Assembly (NCBI GenBank): GCA_019454045.1
Contig: SKCR01035541.1
Span: 234,972-298,971, forward strand
Direction: 5' to 3'
Source of the DNA: Zanthoxylum bungeanum
Lineage: Eukaryota; Streptophyta; Magnoliopsida; Sapindales; Rutaceae
Length of the DNA: 64,000 bases
In this document: positions 36,739 through 49,360 of the stretch, piece after piece
Numbering within the stretch: position 1 is the stretch's first letter
Layout: each line of letters opens with the position of its first letter
Translations under genes and position numbers: made by a program
Notes under the pieces: model-generated
The model's input: the letters and a program-made list of their open reading frames with translations, nothing else
Database searches by the model: none
What the model was told of the DNA's origin: nothing

Positions 36739-36881
36739 ATCAATTCACTCTACAAACAACGAATCAACCTAAAACCAATATGACAGAAGATCAAACTCAG
36801 ATTTCTCACAAACACAATCCCAAAAATCCCCAAACCATTTAAAGATCAAAACTCATATTCTAGCCAAGAACAAGTTGAATC
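36739..36881. other. Gypsy-1 sequence upstream of the antisense ORF
   Basis: About 140 bp with no gene. It would hold the promoter of the antisense ORF; no clear TATA box was identified. Confidence 0.4.
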
Positions 36882-39349
36882 TGATGGAGTTGGTGCTTGG
36901 AGTGCCAATCCGAATTGTACATTTTATTATTTATTAATAAAATAACTATATTTTTAATTTCATACCCTATTAATGGTATTGTCATTACGCGTATTAAATT
37001 TATGTATCGTTATGCTAAGAATGACATCGACCTTAGAATAGTTTTGACACTATGTGTAAACTATTCTTAAAGTAAATATTCCTAGTCGTTGGTTTTGGAA
37101 TACGGTCAAATTCCTATAACTTAGAATATTAGCACATGTCGTATATTGGAATTGGAGTTCCAATGGTTTAACGCGATGTACCATGAGTTTTGGAAACTCG
37201 TATAAACATGTGGGTATTCGTTGGAGCGAATACTGAATGACTCATTTGTGATTCCTAATAGTTGGAAGTACACACCATCGTCAATAGGAATCTCCTCGAG
37301 TCGAGTAGCATATGTAATCCTTTGACTATAGGATAGCATTGATTTTGTGTGAGATCCTCTACACTTAGATGCCATGTATGTCAGAAACCTTTCATGGTCT
37401 GGCCTCTAGATGTTCGTTGGGTGTGGATCGATGCACACAGTAATCAAGTGCCAAGCAAGATAGGATCCGTCGGCCCGTATGTGTACTATAAGGGGTTTAG
37501 GTATCCATGTTAGTAAAGTCACGATTCTTAAATCTTTGGCTAAAGTCGATCACCTAGGGTGGATCGCATCAGTTATGAAGAATCGTGGACATGTCGACAT
37601 GAGATGTGCATCTTGGAAACTTGACGGTATATTCTATGTTTCCTAAGCACAACTTGGATAGCCTACGACGGAGGGATTGTTAAACATATGTGATGACCTC
37701 GACTTGTATAGTTCAGAAAGGTCGTTCGTGTTCTTCGCGAATTCGGAGGTGGCTGAATTGCGTACATATTAGCTAGGCTTATATGACGAACGTATCTGAA
37801 CTTAGAGAACCCCAATATGAAGTGTACTCGTTGAGCACTTGGGTAGCCGCTTATTTTTGATAAAATATAATATTCGATATTATAATTATCAACTAAGATA
37901 ATAAAGTGTTATTGGATAACATTGATTATTTACTTTGACCTAATTAGATTAATTCAATAATTACACAAGGGCTTAATTGTAAAATCATAATTATCTCTAC
38001 CATTTGAGGATATTATGGTAATTGTAAGTATGTAATAATAGGTGGTTTTGGCTTGATTTAATTGGATTAAATCAAGGTGGCAAACATTTAACTAATCCAT
38101 TTCCTAATCTTTGGCTTGATTTAATTGTATTAAATTAAAGTGGGAGACAATGGAGATTAGTCACACCTAATTATACATATTTGGACAAATTAGATTAAGC
38201 CCACTTAAAAGTTGATTACAACTTTTATTAATTAAAAATTGCCTAAGTTTTGCTATAAATAGCAAGCTTTAGGAATGTTTTAATTACAAGTTCAAATACA
38301 AGCATAAGCAAATTCTTGAGAGATTAGCCTAAGTTAGAGAAGTGTTTAGAGAAGCTTGTGAGGTCTCTACAACATTTCATCTATGAGAAATCAAGCTTGG
38401 ATCTTGAAGTGAAGCTTGGAAGCATTGGAAACAAGATTGGATCTTGAAGTCAAGCTTGCACACCTTGGAGGTTCTTCAAGAATTTCAACAAGGAGAAGTA
38501 GATTGGATCTTGCATCAATCTTACTAGGTAATGTTTGATCTTCTCCAAAGCTATGTTTATTTGTGTATTAGATGCATGATCACATAGCTTAATGTTGAAT
38601 AAGGCTAATCAATTGTGTTAAGATACTTTAGAAGTATAAACACAACATGCTTGTAATTAGGTCAAAATATTCATGTTGGACATGGAACAATTAATTAGAG
38701 TTTGGAACTCTAGATTAAAGCTTAGAGCTATGGCTATCATTCTAGACTCACTTGACCACCTTTAGGTGGACTAGAATTATTCACGGGACATTTCTAATTG
38801 GGATTCTAAAATGGTTTGTGTATTAGATTCAAAATTTACGCAAATGCGTATTTAGAATAAATTTATGTTTTTGGAAAAATATTTGATATTTTGAAAAACT
38901 AGATTTTTATTCTATAACATTTGTTTATGATGGTTTTAAATTAAAATAAAATTAATTTTAGGTGTTCTTAAAGTGTTTAGGAAGATCGGAAGTTGTTAGG
39001 GTCAAGGACCCTAATTGCTTCAGCTCACTGGAATGTGAGCTGAAGCTTTGAAACAATACAACAATTGCAAACAAATAAAAAAAAATAAAGGAAACTACAT
39101 GTTTGCTACAGTGTCGCGTGCACTGTAGCACGCGCATAAACGTGTACGCGCGCGATGATTTTGTTTTTGCTTGTTTTTGAGTATCCGGATTTCGATTCAG
39201 TCCCGGTTTTTTTCTATACACTCGTAATGGAATATATTATTTTATTAAATGATTTAAAATTACACCCATACTTGATATCCATGGGTTAGACCCATTTCCG
39301 CTGCCCGGGGCACCGATCCGACCCTATGGGTTCCACAACTACCCCAACA
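36882..39349 (+). mobile_element. Solo LTR of a copia family related to Copia-A/B
   Basis: It is 2468 bp, beginning TGATGGAGTTGGTGCTTGG and ending CTACCCCAACA, with perfect duplications gaatc at 36877-36881 and 39350-39354. Its start resembles the Copia-A/B LTR start. No interior or second LTR is present, so the full element was lost by recombination between its LTRs. The run cactgtagcacgcgc near 39120 is a GC-rich island in otherwise AT-rich sequence. Confidence 0.9.
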
Positions 39350-39354
39350 GAATC

Positions 39355-39771
39355 TACCCTATGAACAACTTGAAGAACTGAAGAACACGAGGAGGGATAT
39401 GAGGAATACCTTGAATTCGAGGAAAGCGCTCCAACCTTACGACTTGAGAAGGAATTTTACAATGAAGCGAATGAACCCCCTCAAGACTCTTTATACTATT
39501 CCTCATTTTGGCACCTCATTTTCCTGCCAAAAAGGCCTCGATATTAACGCTACATTTCTTACGATTTAGGAAATCGAGGTAATCAATAACCACTCGAAGC
39601 CCAATAAGAACATTGTCGGCTGAGTACCCCTGCAATACAATCACGAAGAGCAACATGTCCAAACGACATATGAAGGTTCCATTATTTGGCCCGCACGACA
39701 AAACCATTCAATGGTATAATATTAGCACCATAGGTTGACGCGTTACCTCAAGTCGAATCAAGTCAATACAT
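39355..39771 (+). other. Gypsy-1 region between antisense ORF and tandem repeats
   Basis: No recognised gene. A 63-residue minus-strand open frame (39516-39707) has no known motif and is probably chance. Confidence 0.5.
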
Positions 39772-40375
39772 GGACCTTCATCTGGTCCAGACGACATGTA
39801 AGCTTGACTAGGTTCCAATTCGGTACTAGTCGAGTGGATGATCTTCTGGCCCTCATCAGGTCCAGTCGACGGGAACCTTCCCCAATTGGCTCATGATTGA
39901 GTCAAGTTCAGATCTGGACCCTCATCTGGTCCAGATGACATGTAGGCTCGATTAGGTTTCCATTCGGTACCAGTCGAGTGGATGATCTTCAGACCCTTAT
40001 CAGGTCTAGTCGACGGGAACTTTCCCCAATTAGCTCATGATTGAGTCAAGTTCAAACTTGGACCTCCATCTGGTCCAGACGACATGTAGGCTCGGTTAGG
40101 TTCCTATTCGGTACCAGTCGAGTGGATGATCTTCTGGCCCTCATCAGGTCCAATCGATGGGAATCTTCCCCAATTGGCTCATGATTAAGTCAAGTTCAGA
40201 CCTGAACTTTCATCTGGTCCAGGCGACATGTAGGCTCGATTAGGTTCCTATTTGGTACCAATCGAGTGGATGATCTTCTGGCCTTCATCAGGTCCAGTCG
40301 ACGGGAACCTTCCCCAATTGGCTCATGATTGAGTCAAGTTCAAGACTTGGACCTTCATCTGGTCCCGACAATCCA
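39772..40375 (+). repeat. 144-bp tandem repeats in the Gypsy-1 3' region
   Basis: Units start at about 39772, 39916, 40060, 40204 and 40349, a regular spacing of 144-145 bp, so about four full copies. Each carries catctggtccagacgacatg, ggttcc, taccagtcgagtggatgatc and ccccaattggctcatgatt. The copies are close to one another in sequence. Confidence 0.95.
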
Positions 40376-40880
40376 GACGACATGAAGGCTCCAATGGTCC
40401 TCTGACCAGTCGTATGGAGTATATTCAAGACCATCATTTAATTCTGTCGACTGGGGACATCCTTATTGACTCATGCCAAGTCAAATAGAAAACCTATACT
40501 ACACTCAGTCCAGACGACATGAAGGCTCCAATGTCCTCTAACCAGTCTTATGGAGTATATTCGGGACCATCATCTGATTCTGTCCATTTGGTACATGTCA
40601 AGGCAAGTTGAAGACCTGGACTAAACTCGGTCCAGACGACATAAAGTCTTTATTGGTCCTCTGACTAGTCGTATGGAGTATATTCGGGACCATCATCTGA
40701 TTCTGTCCACTGGGGACATGTCAATGCAAGTTGAAGACCTGGACTACACTCAGTCCAGACGACATGAAGTCTACATTGGTCATCTGACCAGTCGTATAGA
40801 GTATATCCGGGACCATCATCTGATTCTGTCCACCGGGGACATTCCCCTTGACTCATGTCGAGTCAAATTCAAGACTTTTA
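40376..40880 (+). repeat. Second tandem repeat array, about 120-138 bp units
   Basis: About four units begin with a phrase like cagacgacatgaagg at roughly 40378, 40516, 40636 and 40758. Each includes agtatattcgggaccatcat and gattctgtc. The units share the cagacgacatg core with the 144-bp array, so the two are related. Confidence 0.9.
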
Positions 40881-41095
40881 CAATATTGTTCAGATGACAT
40901 TGAAGACACTCAATCACGTTCTGGTCCAGACAACGAAGACATTACTACAACACGTGTCAAAATCAAAGGAAGTACTTAGATCTTTATTTAATCCATACTC
41001 TCGGCAATTAGTCTTACCTGTTTTGTTTCATACGACATGACCAACAAGTACTCTCCAAGCCAATGACTCATTGACTTAGAGAGTAGAGGATAAAT
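40881..41095 (+). other. Gypsy-1 3' leader with polypurine-like tract
   Basis: No gene. The purine-rich agagagtagagga at 41078-41090 lies 5 bp before the 3' LTR and is the likely polypurine tract. Confidence 0.55.
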
Positions 41096-41606
41096 TGTAC
41101 GGGTCTAATTTGGGCTAAGGGTATTTTTGACTTTTCACTTCATGCCCTATATCAAATTTGCCACAATCCCCCATAATAGTTCCTACAATAGACTCAGGCC
41201 TTAATTGCCTTCCCAGGCCCACGCACAAAGAGAGGCCCAACACCCATCACCCATCGGGCTAAAAGACCCAAAACCCTCAGACAAAACCCATTTTTGTAAG
41301 CCTATATTGGTCCAAGTTGTTTCACAAGCCCATACCCAAGAAAATATCTTACCAAAATGGCACCCTAACTCATCATTTGCCAACCGACGAAACGCTTGGA
41401 CTCATAACCCCCTCATGAATCAGCTGTTTCCAGCATCCAACGACAAACAATTAAATGTAATAAATATGCACATCTCTCAAGTGCATATAAATAGAAGAGG
41501 TAATCTACAATGGAGGGGAAAGAAAAGCATTACAACCCTAAGCTTAGCCTTCTCACCATAACCTCCGACTCATCGCCCTCACATCAACCTACGGGGATCA
41601 AGGTAA
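41096..41606 (+). repeat. Gypsy-1 3' LTR, first part
   Basis: It matches 3870-4384 and is cut by Copia-B after aaggtaa. Confidence 0.9.
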
Positions 41607-43453
41607 TGTTGGGGTTGGTGCTCAGAGCGCCAATTCCCGGTTGTATTTCTGTTAAATACTTCTGTAAAATATTATTATTATGAATAATATATGCAGTTTC
41701 TATAATATAATCTATCTTTCTATATGGTAAAGATGTAATGACCATAGAATGATTAGTCATGATACAGTTGTTAAAAGCGTCGCAACGGACATTGAGAAGT
41801 ATCATGACGTTGTCATTCTCAGACAGTTCCTGGTCAAGGTTACACTACTTGGTCAGTATAGTAAACCCGTTGAGACCAGTACATGTCGTATACTGGAATA
41901 TATGATTCCAATGGTTTCTCAATGAACCATAAGTCTTGGAGACTAGTATAGACGTGTAGGTGTTTATAGCGGATAAACACTGAACGACTCACCGAAGATT
42001 ATTAATGGATGGTACACCAGCGTCAATAAGAATCTTCTTGGGTTGAGTAGCACTTGTGATTCTTAGACTTGAGATGCCATTGTGGGCACATGAGACATCT
42101 TCTACACTTAGACGGCAGTCACGTCACCGATCTATTTAGATCAGACCTCCGCCTGTTCATTGGGTGTAGATAGATCCTCAGGGTGTCCTATGTGTATCAA
42201 GATAGGATCCGTCAGTTCTGTGTATCAGAGCATAGGTAGTCCATATGATTAGCAATCAGAGAAAACCATGGGCCCGTGGTAAAGTTTAGAAGCTAGTTCT
42301 AAACATTCTTTTGAGATTGCTAATAGAATAGTCAACTGGATAATCCCGATAGAGATTTGACGTTTACATCTATATCTCTGGGATTTATCCGGATACCTGT
42401 GACGGAGGAATTATACATTTTCCATGACCTCGACCTGTATGGTTCAGCGAGATTATCCGTGATCGTCATAATCTACGGGTGGATAGATTATGGACATGAA
42501 ATTTGATTTCGTGACGGATATACCTGAATCTAGAGAGTCTCAATATGAAAACATACTCGTAGAGCACTAGAGCAACATTATAAATAATATTGATTATTTA
42601 TAAAGTCGTTTAAAGGTAAACGCAAGATACATGCTAAGGGACTAGATAGTCATTTGTCTAATTATTGTGTATTTACATTTAATACTTGATTAATTTAAAT
42701 ACACATTAATTATAGTCAAAATGAGTTTTGACTTTATCCTAAATGAATATATTTTTTTAATATTTAATGTAAATATTATACATATATTTAATATATTTGT
42801 ATTTGATTAATTAATTAATTATTTAATTGTTAAATGATTAATTAATTAAAATATAAATATCTTACATTAGGATATTTAAAGTAAATGAGATTATGTTGCC
42901 TTTGTTGACTTTATATAAATATCATTAAAGTGTTTTTAGATATTATGGAAGTTGATTTAATGAATTTGCAAATGAAATTGAAATTTATATTCTTGAATTT
43001 GGTATATGCAAATTCGGCCATGGCAATTTTTTGCCCTAATATAAATGGTTTCATTTCATTTTCATTTAGCTAACCTAATACACTTTACAAGAAACACCAT
43101 TAAAGAAAACCAAGAAAGCAAGTGAAGGTGAAAAGAAAAACTTAAAGAAAAACTTGGATTTTGTAAGTTTTTCAAACTTACTATTAGAAAGGAATTTGTT
43201 CCTTAGGATCTAGGCAACATCTTGTGATGTTCTTAAGTTATCTTTTCTTATTTCTTGTTTTTTGATGATGGAAATTTGGTTGAAAGTGTTGAGCATGTGT
43301 GATGAAGAAAGTTGTAAATATTGTAGTTATAACTATTCTTTTAAGGTTTTGGAAACCATGTTGCTAATCTAGAGTTATTGACCCACTCTTAAATGACCTA
43401 GATTTGATCTTGAGTTGTTTCATTGTGTTGAGACTTGGATTGGATGTAAGAAT
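41607..43453 (+). repeat. Copia-B 5' LTR, first part
   Basis: It matches 51147 to about 53002 closely, sharing for example caagaaacaccattaaag near 43088, a block that the intervening solo LTR does not share. It ends gtaagaat, where the solo LTR begins. Confidence 0.9.
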
Positions 43454-45866
43454 TGTTGGGGTTGGTGCTCAGAGCGCCAATTCCCGGTTGTATTTCTGTT
43501 AAATACTTCTGTAAAACATTATTATTATGAATAATATATGCAGTTTCTATAATATAATCTATCTTTCTATATGGTAAAGACGTAATGACCCTAGAATGAT
43601 TAGTCATGATACAGTTGCAAAAGCGTCGCAACGGACATTGAGAAGTATCATGACGTTGTCATTCTCAGACAGTTCCTGGTCAAGGTTTACACACTACTTG
43701 GTCAGTATAGTAAACCCGTTGAGACCGGTACATGTCGTATACTGGAATATATTATTCCAATGGTTTCTCACAATGACCATAGTCTTGGAGACTAGTATAG
43801 ACATGTAGTGTGTTTATAGCGGATAAACACTGAACGACATCATAGAAGATTCTTAATGGATGGTACACCAGCGTCAATAAGAATCTTCTTGGGTTGAGTA
43901 GCCTTGTGATTCTTAGACTTGAGATGCCATTTGTGGGACACATGAGACATCTCTCTACACTTAGATGGCAGTCACGTCACCGATCTATTTAGATCAGACC
44001 TCCGCCTGTTCGTTGGGTGTAGACAGATCCTCAGGGTGTCTTATGTGTATCAAGATAGGATCCGTCAGTTCTGTGTACCAGAGCATAGGTAGTCCATATG
44101 ATTAGCAATCAGATAAATCCATGAGCCGTGGTAAAGTTTAGAAGCTAGTTCTAAACATTCTTTTGAGATGCTAATAGAATAGTCGACTGGATAATCCCGA
44201 TAGAGATTTGACGTTTACATCTATATCTCTGGGATTCATCTGGATACCTGTGACGGAGGAATTATACATTTGCCATGACCTCGACCTGTATGGTTCAGCG
44301 AGATTATTCGTGATCGTCATAATCTACGGGTGGATAGATTATGGACACGAAATTTGATTTCGTGACGGATATACCTGAACCTAGAGAGTCTCAATAATGA
44401 AACATACTCGTTGAGCACTAGACAACATAAATAAATAATATTGATTATTTATAAAGTCGTTTAATGGTTAAACGCAAGATACATGTTAAGAGACTAGATA
44501 GTCATTTGCTTAATTATTGTGTATTTACATTTAATACTTGATTAATTTAAATACACATTAATTAATAGTCAAAATGAGTTATTTGACTTATTTCCTAAAT
44601 AAATATATGTTTTTAATATTTAATGTAAATATTATACATATATTTAATATATTTGTATTTGATTAATTAATTAGTTATTTAATTGTTAAATGATTAAATT
44701 AATTAAAATATAAATATCTTATGTTAGGATATTTTAAAGTAAATGATGATAGTTGCAATTGTTGACTTAGATAAATATCCATAAAGTTTTAGATATTTAT
44801 AAAGTTGACCAAATGCATTTGAAATGAAATTGAAATGAAAATTTGGTGTATATGCTTGTTATTGAATTCGGCCAAGGCATTCTTTCACAAGTATATATTG
44901 TTTTCATTTGCTTTTCATTTAGTTTAACCTAATACACTTTTACAAAAGAGAGACCCCATTGAAGAAACCAAAAGGAAAGCTTGAGAAAGAAAGAAAACTT
45001 CAAAAGCTTGGAAATTTAGTAAGTTTTTCAAACACTTGCTATTAGTAAGGAATATGTTCCTAGGTTCTAGGCTTTAATATATGATATTCTTAGGATGTTT
45101 CCTTCTTTGTTCCTTGTGGTTTTTGATGATGGAAGTTTTGGAGAAGTGTGAAGCCGTGTGTAATGAATGAAGTGTGTTGTGACTATTGTAGTTATAACTA
45201 TTCTTTTAAGGTTTTTGGAAACCATGTTGCTAATCTAGAGTTGTTGACCCACTCTTAAATGACCTAGATTTGATCTTGAGTTGTTTCATTGTGTTGAGAC
45301 TTGAATTGGATGAAGAAGAATGATGATTGAAGTAATTGATTTAATGTATTTGGTCTAATTTGTCCAATTGTGGAAATTGAAAAATTAGGGTTCTTAACTA
45401 ATTCCAAATTTGGGGATTTTCATATATGTTGTGCATTTGGGTGTGTGTATATGATGCATATAAAGTTTCATGTTGATTGGATTCATTTAGATGAGTTTTG
45501 AGACATGAAATGACCAAATAGCCAAAATGGCACCAAATGGAGGCTCACGGCCTTGATAAGAAATTTGGGGATTCTTGTGGTTTGGTGTTTTGATGTTTTG
45601 AACATGCTAAGTTCATCTTAGAAATGATTTAGAATCATTCAAAATTGATTGGATCAATTTCGGACTAAAATGGACAAATACCATATAAGGGTAATTTGGT
45701 AATTTCACTTGAATATGATTCATTTGAAATTTTATTTCATAATTTGAATATTGGGTAATTAAATAAATAGGTTTATTTAATTAATCCTAGAAAAAGTTTG
45801 AATCTGAAAATCGGATTTTCACCGCTTCCGCTGCGTTACCGGATTCACCCCCTAAAAACCCCTTCA
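43454..45866 (+). mobile_element. Solo LTR inserted in the 5' LTR of Copia-B
   Basis: It is 2413 bp, beginning TGTTGGGGTTGGTGC and ending ACCCCTTCA, with perfect duplications agaat at 43449-43453 and 45867-45871. It is the same family but a distinct copy: for example it has caaaagagagaccccattga near 44943, where the host LTR has caagaaacaccattaaag. No interior is present. Confidence 0.9.
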
Positions 45867-46415
45867 AGAATGATGATTGAAGTAATTGATTTAATGTATT
45901 TGGTCTAATTTTTCCAATTTGTGGAAATTGAAAAATTAGGGTTCATGACCAATTCCAAATTTGGGGCTTTTCATATATGTTGTGTATTTGTGTGTGTATA
46001 TGATGCATATAAAGTTTCATGTTCATTGGATTACATCTTGATGTGTTTTGATGCATGAAATGACAAAGTGTTCCAATTGGAACCTTATGAAGCTCTCAGC
46101 CTTGATGTGAGAAATTGGGGATTTTGTTGCTTTGGTGTTTTGATGTTTTGAACATGCTAAGTTCATCTTAGAAATGATTTAGAATCATTCAAAATTGATT
46201 TGATCAATTTCGGACTAAAATGACAAAAATACAAAGCAAGGGCATTTCGGTAAATTCACTTAAAATTGTTTTATTGAATTTATTTTCATAATTTGATTAT
46301 TGGAATATAATAAATATTTTTATTTAATTAATCCGAGAAAAAGTTTTGAAATCTGAAAATCGGATTTTCACCGATTCCGCTGCATTACCGGATTCACCCC
46401 CTAAAAACCCCTACA
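45867..46415 (+). repeat. Copia-B 5' LTR, second part
   Basis: It resumes agaatgatgattgaag and runs to CCCCTACA. It agrees with the end of the 3' LTR (about 53003-53551) better than with the end of the solo LTR, for example gttcattggattacatcttg. Confidence 0.9.
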
Positions 46416-46418
46416 AAA

Positions 46419-46430
46419 TGGTATCAGAGC
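46419..46430 (+). other. Copia-B primer-binding site
   Basis: The sequence tggtatcagagc follows the LTR by three bases. It is complementary to the 3' end of initiator methionine tRNA, the usual copia primer. Confidence 0.95.
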
Positions 46431-47178
46431 GAGTCTGATTCTAGGCCACCTAAAATGATTAGCTTTCATTGAATCAATGTTTAATCATATTTTCTTGACT
46501 TTATGCATGCTTATTAAGATCTAAATTGGTTAGATTTAGGGTGTATGACACTTAGCGGAAAAATCCCTAATTAATAAGGTTTGAATGTAATTATGTATTT
46601 GATGCATGTTATATGGTCCGTCTTGTCAATACGGTTTATGAATAATTCTTTGTGACTACATCCGAGACCGTGCCTCTGCTGTGAGGATGTAGCCGATAAA
46701 GATTTATTTATACCGGATGTATATCAGATACTAGGTAAATTCAAGTAAAAGCGGAATTCTGAACGTGCCCTAGCTGTCAGGATTACGTAAGTAGTAACTT
46801 GAGTTTATCATTGACGAGTTTAACCTTGGTACGTCTCCTTGTGGGCCTGCCTTCGCAGCGACAACGAGAAACGGCCAGGACCGGATACTTAGGAGTCATT
46901 AGTGAATGATTGACAAATGAGTTGCCTACCTGATGAATATACGTAGGCGAGACCGTGCCTTGCTGTGAGCCGAAATATATTCACGGGATCCACTTTTCAC
47001 TATTAATATTTAATTTAATTATTAAATATTTGTATTCTGTTTTAGGATTACAGTATTGCATGATTTAGTAGGAGGGGCATATTAGATTAAAAATCCATGA
47101 TCTAGTTTATGCTTTTGATTATAATGAAACTGCTTTATTTCTGCTAACCGTTTTTCGTGATCTATATGATAAATTGGT
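46431..47178 (+). other. Copia-B leader
   Basis: About 750 bp before gag with no gene. The phrase gagaccgtgcc...tgctgtgag recurs (about 46666 and 46950), so part of the leader is internally repeated. Confidence 0.6.
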
Positions 47179-48300
47179 GATGGCGGCACAATCCACAAAT
47201 CATTTTGTGCGTATGCTTGATGCGAAACAAACTGAAAGGCGCTGAGAACTTTGCAGACTGGGAATTGGATTTGAGGATTGTCCTCGATTCCGAAAAGCTG
47301 GGTTATGTTCTTGAGGGTCCGTTGCCCCTTGCAGTGGGTGCGGATGCTTCGGAGGAGGAACGCCAAGTTTTTGAAACTTGGAAGGATGATGATTTAAGGG
47401 TTGTTAAATCATACATCCTTAGTTCACTGTCTCCGAAACTCAAGCAACAGTACTATGGTATGCTAGATTCCTATAGTATGATGACGCGATTGAGACAATC
47501 GTTTGAGAACCAGGAACAAGTGATTGTTCACAAAGTCGCCATGGAACTGTTCCATGCGCGTCTGGATGAGGGGCATAGTGTTAGCCCACATGTTCTTCAG
47601 ATGATCGATTTGATCGATCCATTGAGGCAACATAATCTCATCTTGAATGACATTCTCGGTAGGAGTGTCATTCTTGGTTCACTACCAGCTTCATTTCGCC
47701 AGTTCGTATGTACTTCAACATGCACGGGACTTGTGTACCTACCAGGAGCTACATAGGATGTTGCTCACGGCAGAAGGTGACCTTAAGAAGGGAGTACCGA
47801 CTCGCCCTCCTAGAGCTACTTCTCTTTCGGCTTCTTCCCAAGGATGGTCCAAGGGAAAGAACAAGAAAGGCAAGAAGAAGAAGAAGGCTTTTGGTCCTCA
47901 ACAACAGGCGAAGATTGCAAAGCCCAAAAGAGCTTCTGAAGACAAATGCCACCACTGCGGCAAAGTCGGGCACTGGAAAATGAACTGTCCTGATTACATT
48001 GCCCAGCTGAGGAGAGACAGAGCTTCTACATCAGGTACTTTTATTTTTCCAGTTATTGATTTATCTTTGGCTTGTGAAGCCGTTACATCCAGCTGGATTT
48101 TAGATTCTGCTTGTCCCATTCACATTTGCAATTCGTTGCATGTGCTGAAGGAAAGTAGGAAACTGAAGCCTGGAGAGATGCAGTTGTGATTCGGAGTGGA
48201 GACTCTTTGGATGCAGTTGCAGTGGGAGTATGCGAGATCTCATTGCCGAATGGGACACTTTTGTTATATGACTGTCATTTTGTACCGGGATGTGTCGCAA
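47179..48300 (+). pseudogene. Copia-B gag and protease, frameshifted
   Basis: The start at 47179 gives MAAQSTNHFV, and a shift near 47225 leads into KLKGAENFADWELDLRIVLD, the copia gag (UBN2-like) domain. This ends with GSLPASFRQFV near 47710. Another shift leads to TRPPRATSLSASSQ and the zinc knuckle CHHCGKVGHWKMNC at about 47949-47990. The protease block SSWILDSACPIHICNSLHVL follows at about 48091, with DSA in place of the usual DSG/DTG. A stop at 48187 breaks the frame. Confidence 0.9.
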
Positions 48301-49360
48301 ATTATATCACTTTTTGTATTAGATACAGAAGGCTTTTGTATTAATATTAAGAATTGTTCTTTGTATTTATATGATAAAAATAATATTCAGATCCTTTGTT
48401 GTCCAAACCAGCATGGTCATTATACATTGCAAACTTCAAAAGATATATTAAATACTGGAGTTAATAAACGTAGTTTACATGTAATTAATAATACTGAACT
48501 TTGGCATATGAGACTTGGTCACATTGGCGTTAAACGCCTTACCCAATTGGTTAGGACTGGTTTGATATCAGATCTTACCATTGAATCATATCCAACTTGT
48601 GAATCCTGTATTCAGGGTAAGATGACCAAAGCCCCATTTTCTGGTGTTGGACACCGCGCCACTAACTTACTGGAACTCGTACATTCTGATGTATGTGGTC
48701 CACTAAGTCAAACTGCTCACAGTGGTTATTCGTACTTCGTTACCTTTACCGATGATTTATCACGGTACGGTTATGTGTATTTGATGCGACATAAATCGGA
48801 AACCTTTGAAAAGTTCAAAGAGTTCCGAAATGAAGTAGAAAAACAAACTGGTAAATATATTAAATGCCTTCGATCAGATCGAGGCGGTGAATATATGAGT
48901 AGTGAGTTCATGGATTATATGAAGGAGAATGGGATTCTCGCTCAATATACTCCTCCAGGTACACCACAGCACAATGGTGTATCTGAAAGGAGAAATCGGA
49001 CTTTATTGGATATGGTCCGATCGATGTTGAGTTTCACTGATTTGCCCTATTATTTATGGGGCTACTCTCTCTTAACAGCCGCACATCTTTTGAATAAGAT
49101 TCCTTCAAAGGCTGTTCCTACGACACCGTATCAGATATGGTTCGGTAGGAGACCAAATCTTAATTATATTAAGGTTTGGGGTTGTCCTGCCTATGTTAGG
49201 GTGACTCAGCAGATAAGCTTTCGCCTCGAGGGTAAAAGTTTAGGTTTGTTGGATATCCTTCGATACGAGGGGATATCTGTTCTATGATACCGAGCATCGA
49301 AATGTGTTCGTAGCTCGCTTCGCAAAATTTCTAGAAGTAGAATTTTTGTCAGAAGGTGGT
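48301..49360 (+). pseudogene. Copia-B integrase
   Basis: This region is open from 48196 to 49287. The zinc-binding part is LWHMRLGHIGVKRL with CESCIQGK (48500-48620). The catalytic core has LELVHSDVCGP, CLRSDRGGEYMSSEF and NGVSERRNRTLLDMV, giving the D, D and E residues. The conserved PYQIWFGRRPNLNYIKVWGC follows. A frameshift near 49225 cuts the link to reverse transcriptase. Integrase joins the cDNA to the genome. Confidence 0.9.

Noticed and set aside
41607..46415. A tandem duplication of about 550 bp at the end of the Copia-B 5' LTR (45310 and 45867 copies)
   Set aside because: The agaat duplications show that the first copy is the end of a nested solo LTR, not a tandem duplication.
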